Shown here piece after piece: positions 60,987 through 64,000 of a stretch of 64,000 nucleotides of DNA (positions are counted from its first letter, which is position 1; the number at the start of each line of letters is the position of its first letter). The notes under the pieces were generated by a model. The model did not search any database, was not told the DNA's origin, and worked only from the letters and a program-made list of their open reading frames with translations. Location of the stretch: contig JAPDPR010000007.1 in the NCBI GenBank assembly GCA_034506335.1, positions 1-64,000 on the forward strand, read 5' to 3'. The position numbers and the translations under genes are program-made. The stretch is from a candidate division KSB1 bacterium. Lineage in GTDB: Bacteria; Zhuqueibacterota; Zhuqueibacteria; JANLFK01; Oleimicrobiaceae.

Positions 60987-63538
60987 CGCACCAGCACCAT
61001 CTTACGTGCATTGGAACTGCACACCTGCACGCCAGCCTCATCGACGTAAACGAGTCGGCAAAAGTACAGGCCGCTCGGTGCCTGGGCAAGCGTCAGATTC
61101 ACCCTATGGAGGCCCGGCGACGGCGCCCACGTCGTTACCGTGTCGACCTCCTGACCGAGCACGTTGAACACTCTGACCTGGGCAGTTCCTGCTCCCGGAA
61201 CTACAAAGGGTACGGTGGTCACGTTGTTGAACGGATTTGGAAAATTCGGCAGAAGGTGCGGTACGGGGAGAGCCCCTGAGTGTCCTTGCTTGATCACCGG
61301 TGTATCCAACACCCGGCGCAGGCGACATGCGTCCGCGACAACCATTCCAGAATCGACGGCATTGAGGAGCATGACACTGGCAAACTCACCGGCGCGAAAG
61401 TACCTCCGGCCCAATGTGAGCCATTCACCGCGCCCTGCGCGTTGTTCACCGTAGACTGTGTCCTGTCCAAAATGGTGGAGCACGTAGTACGGAGCGCGGC
61501 GCGCAAGTTCCACAGTGCAATTCGGGATATTGACGCTAAGCTCATACAGCCCATCGAGCATGACTTGCGTCCACCATTGGGCCCTGCTCTCCCCCTTCCC
61601 CGGTCCAGCCACCATGTAGCCCTGGCCCACAAAACCGCTCCCCTCCTGTGAAAAACTCCAGACGCCATAGAGTCGACACGTGGTGGCACTCTCGTCCACC
61701 AAGGTGGAACTGCGCTCGGGCGAGAAGCTGAAAGTGAGCTCCTGCGTGCGGCAAGGGTTACCTGCCCTATCCCGCACGCCAGGCAGACGGAGCCGATAGG
61801 ACTGCTCGCGTGCAAGAGGAGTCACCTGAAGACACACAGCGGCACCATCTGCCGAAATCAGCGTTGCCGTGAGCACGCTGGCATCTGGCTCCAAGGCGTA
61901 GCTGTCGGCTCGTGTGGCGCTGCTTGTGTCTACAGCTCTACTGAACTTCAATTCGATGCGCACGCTGTCAGGCACATGGTAATCATCCAGCGTCAACTCC
62001 CGGACCCACAGCAAGCGAACTGCATCGGCAGTAACCCTGCCACTTGCCGCACCGCGGACTGAGATCGTCACCTTTCGTCCGTGGCGGAGGGTATCAGCGC
62101 ACAAAAACACCCACGTTTCAGAGTTGCGTCCCTGGTCAACCAGGCACGATATGTCTCTCTCGCCTGTGGACACCCCGTAATAGACTTCTCTGGATGCCCC
62201 TGCCACAGCTGGCCAATATGCAAAGATCTCGTAGAGTCCCTCTCTCAGCACTCGGGCCTCCCAGAAGGCATGGGCATCTTCGGCCCCCGGCGGTAGTTGG
62301 AGGGCACCCCCAGCATATCCACTCTGGATCTTCTGCCAGGGCCCTGAGCACCTGAATCTGATCGGGTCTGCATCATCCACTATGAGCTCCGTGTGCGGCG
62401 GATAGGTTTGCTGCGCGAAGATATCTTGGCCGAGCGTCTGCAACGTCTGTTCGTTCATCGCGCCGTAGTACCAGATGGTCACCCCTTTCCACCCGGACTC
62501 GCGCACACGCGTCAGCTGGAAGCGCAATGAGGCATCACCCTGGTAAGCAATCCCAGGGTAAAGCGCAAAGGTACTCGGCACCAAACTGCGGCACAGGTTG
62601 AGCTGGTATTGCAAATCTTGGTCTGGTAAGTAAAGCATCGGTTCCAGCGCGTCCACATAGCCACTGTCCGCCCACACATTCCATGCCTGGAGCTTCTCTC
62701 CAGCCAGGAGCATGTAGGGCGGTGCCACCGCGGCGCTCACCAAGAGGTCAGGGCGCAAGGTCTTTACCCGGCGGTAGATCCGCCGAGCCAAGTTTGTGGT
62801 CTGGTGCTCACGCCATCGACTCCATTGTGCCCATTCTGGATGTCGGGTGTCGATCAGAAGCGGGTCGCTCCCGCCTGTCTCAGCCATGTACCGACTGCGC
62901 GCCGCATCAGAGTACGAAAACTCCGTGGAGGGATATCGAATGCGATCTGTCTCTATGCCATCGAGTCCTGGGTAGCGCGTGGCCACCTCTGCAAAAAGGT
63001 CTTCCATGAAGTGGACCACCTCAGGGTGCGCAGGATCGAGCCAGTGGAAGAACCCATTCTCGTTGGCCACCACGGAGGAGCCGCTGCGTCTGACGGCGAG
63101 CCAGTCGGGGTGCGCAGCAATGAGAGGCCCACGGTCGGTGCTATCAGTGGGGTTAGTGTGCGCCATCAGACCATACTCGAACCAAGCAACCACTTCCAGG
63201 CCGAACCGATGCCCTATGTCGATGGCCTCCAACAGAGGATCTCGGCCGGCAAACTCCTCGCGCTGCTCAGGACCTCCAGCCGCTGCCACCACTGTGCTCG
63301 GATAGATGGTAGCCCCCTTGTAGTGGACGTCAACGAAGACACGGTTGAAATGGGCCCCAGCGAGCCGATAGAAGACCTGCTCCATGCGTGCCGGGCCGCC
63401 AAGGATCACATCCCGGCTCATCCAGACTCCTCGCGCCTCCGGCATGGGCTCCTGCGGCCACACGAAGGGTACTGCAAGGGGCAAAAGAAACACACACGCC
63501 CATACCCCCCAAATGTCGCAAACCCTGGGGCACTTCAC
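60983..63538 (-). CDS. GH10-like (DUF187/YngK) hydrolase with golvesin-like domains and sorting tail
   Basis: This 851-residue exported protein (signal peptide to about residue 30, GTG start) has five parts. A glycosyl-hydrolase-10-like barrel (about 33-390) shows EARGVWMSRD and GLDGIETDRIRYP. A golvesin-like beta domain lies at about 395-520. An Ig-like SbsA-type domain (LTLDDYHVPDSVRIELKFS) lies at about 520-620. A second golvesin-like domain follows at about 640-765. A Por-secretion sorting tail ends the protein (LLPNFPNPFNNVTTVPF to the end). The barrel family is linked to peptidoglycan- or polysaccharide-cleaving enzymes. The GTG overlaps the upstream stop, and its own end overlaps the TonB receptor start. 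Confidence 0.83.
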   Translation of the reverse strand: MKCPRVCDIWGVWACVFLLPLAVPFVWPQEPMPEARGVWMSRDVILGGPARMEQVFYRLAGAHFNRVFVDVHYKGATIYPSTVVAAAGGPEQREEFAGRDPLLEAIDIGHRFGLEVVAWFEYGLMAHTNPTDSTDRGPLIAAHPDWLAVRRSGSSVVANENGFFHWLDPAHPEVVHFMEDLFAEVATRYPGLDGIETDRIRYPSTEFSYSDAARSRYMAETGGSDPLLIDTRHPEWAQWSRWREHQTTNLARRIYRRVKTLRPDLLVSAAVAPPYMLLAGEKLQAWNVWADSGYVDALEPMLYLPDQDLQYQLNLCRSLVPSTFALYPGIAYQGDASLRFQLTRVRESGWKGVTIWYYGAMNEQTLQTLGQDIFAQQTYPPHTELIVDDADPIRFRCSGPWQKIQSGYAGGALQLPPGAEDAHAFWEARVLREGLYEIFAYWPAVAGASREVYYGVSTGERDISCLVDQGRNSETWVFLCADTLRHGRKVTISVRGAASGRVTADAVRLLWVRELTLDDYHVPDSVRIELKFSRAVDTSSATRADSYALEPDASVLTATLISADGAAVCLQVTPLAREQSYRLRLPGVRDRAGNPCRTQELTFSFSPERSSTLVDESATTCRLYGVWSFSQEGSGFVGQGYMVAGPGKGESRAQWWTQVMLDGLYELSVNIPNCTVELARRAPYYVLHHFGQDTVYGEQRAGRGEWLTLGRRYFRAGEFASVMLLNAVDSGMVVADACRLRRVLDTPVIKQGHSGALPVPHLLPNFPNPFNNVTTVPFVVPGAGTAQVRVFNVLGQEVDTVTTWAPSPGLHRVNLTLAQAPSGLYFCRLVYVDEAGVQVCSSNARKMVLVR

Positions 63539-64000
63539 TTGAGGAGCACCACCTTGGTAGTTGCCAATAGTTTTTGACCGCGAAGCTGGATTAGGTAGAC
63601 TCCTGTGGCCAGCTGTTCACTTGAGAACCTCATTTCGTGCGGTCCCGCTTCCAGCACTCCATCGAGAAGAACCTGCACTACCTCACCCCTGGCATTGAGC
63701 ACCTTCAACCGCACGGCTTGACGCTCTGCCAATTCGAACCTTAAGCGCGTGTCCGCGTTGAAGGGGTTCGGATAAACCTGCAACAAATCGCACGACTTCG
63801 GTGCTCCATGGAGTGCGGGGGCTACCTTTGTGCCGCCCCTCCTGAAGGCGAATGCACGACGGGCCCTTCCGTCGATCACGTAGGCGGATCTTTCGTCACT
63901 GCTCAACGCTACATCCGTTGGCTCCAGCATTGGGGCACCGCTCGGGTCGCGGCGAGACGAACTGAAACGGGCAGGGAGTTCCTCGAATTCTACTGCAAAG
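63535..64000 (-). CDS. Secreted protein with C-terminal sorting tail (N-terminus cut by window edge)
   Basis: The frame stays open to the window edge, so only the last 154 residues are seen. A methionine at 63928-63930 is internal rather than the true start, because residues before it also look coding. The visible part starts with a strand-rich stretch (EPTDVALSSDERSAYVIDG) resembling a beta-propeller repeat. It ends with a sorting tail: LQVYPNPFNADTRLRFELAE, then VRLKVLNARGEVVQVLLDG and ATTKVVLLK. Its stop overlaps the GTG of the next gene (GTGA), so the two are coupled at the head of locus B. Confidence 0.8.
   Translation of the reverse strand, partial: FAVEFEELPARFSSSRRDPSGAPMLEPTDVALSSDERSAYVIDGRARRAFAFRRGGTKVAPALHGAPKSCDLLQVYPNPFNADTRLRFELAERQAVRLKVLNARGEVVQVLLDGVLEAGPHEMRFSSEQLATGVYLIQLRGQKLLATTKVVLLK

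Noticed and set aside
1-64000. tRNA, rRNA, CRISPR array, insertion sequence or phage genes
   Set aside because: None could be recognised by eye on either strand; a tRNAscan-SE/Infernal run would be needed to exclude small RNA genes.

Overview
This window is moderately GC-rich bacterial DNA that is almost fully coding, with 41 protein genes and no tRNA, rRNA, CRISPR array or insertion sequence that I could see. Several marks point to the FCB superphylum, most likely an uncultured lineage such as KSB1, Calditrichota or Latescibacterota. There are two PorV/PorQ-type outer-membrane proteins, four secreted proteins ending in Por-secretion-like (type IX) sorting tails, and two very large TonB-dependent receptors with an N-terminal carboxypeptidase-regulatory-like domain. 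The rest is a dense set of glycan-degradation genes mixed with URO-D-family proteins. The phylum assignment is inference from gene content only.

Region 1 (1-5195, minus strand) is a redox cassette: a fumarate-reductase-like flavoprotein (cut by the window edge), an SDR dehydrogenase, and an unusual fusion of an old-yellow-enzyme barrel with a GltD-like flavoprotein. A 650-bp divergent promoter region separates it from region 2 (5843-13175, plus strand), a five-gene unit: sugar-nucleotide-type epimerase, DapA-like aldolase, Asp-box propeller, secreted CBM9-tailed protein and a tandem amidohydrolase.

Region 3 (13165-23976, minus) is a nine-gene unit: Na+/solute symporter, heparinase II/III-like protein, three URO-D-family proteins, a glycyl-radical-enzyme activase, a nitroreductase, a HAD phosphatase and a deoxyhypusine-synthase-like protein. 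A class III aminotransferase (24119-25318, plus) sits divergently. Region 4 (25408-38691, minus) is another tightly packed catabolic unit: URO-D proteins, two putative glycosidases, a Gfo/Idh/MocA oxidoreductase, a GH38 alpha-mannosidase, a heparinase-like protein and an isochorismatase-like protein.

Region 5 (38854-45675, minus) is locus A: TonB receptor, then a sorting-tail secreted protein, then PorV, closed by a hairpin terminator. It is driven by a near-consensus sigma-70 promoter with an intrinsic-terminator-like hairpin in its long leader. Region 6 (46299-52213) holds a GxGYxYP protein, a second GH38 protein with an altered active site, and an AAC(3)-type acetyltransferase. Region 7 (52405-64000, minus) is locus B: sorting-tail protein (cut by the edge), GH10-like multidomain hydrolase, TonB receptor, sorting-tail secreted protein, PorV/PorQ, two small beta-barrel-like proteins and a heparan-glucosaminide acetyltransferase-like membrane protein.

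Taken together, the window looks like a polysaccharide utilisation region. Secreted and periplasmic hydrolases and lyases release sugars, TonB receptors and the SSS transporter import them, and the oxidoreductases, aldolase, amidohydrolase and URO-D-family proteins process the products. The most notable candidate for an undescribed system is the repeated TonB receptor / sorted secreted protein / PorV triad, which appears twice in the same order and lacks any SusD.
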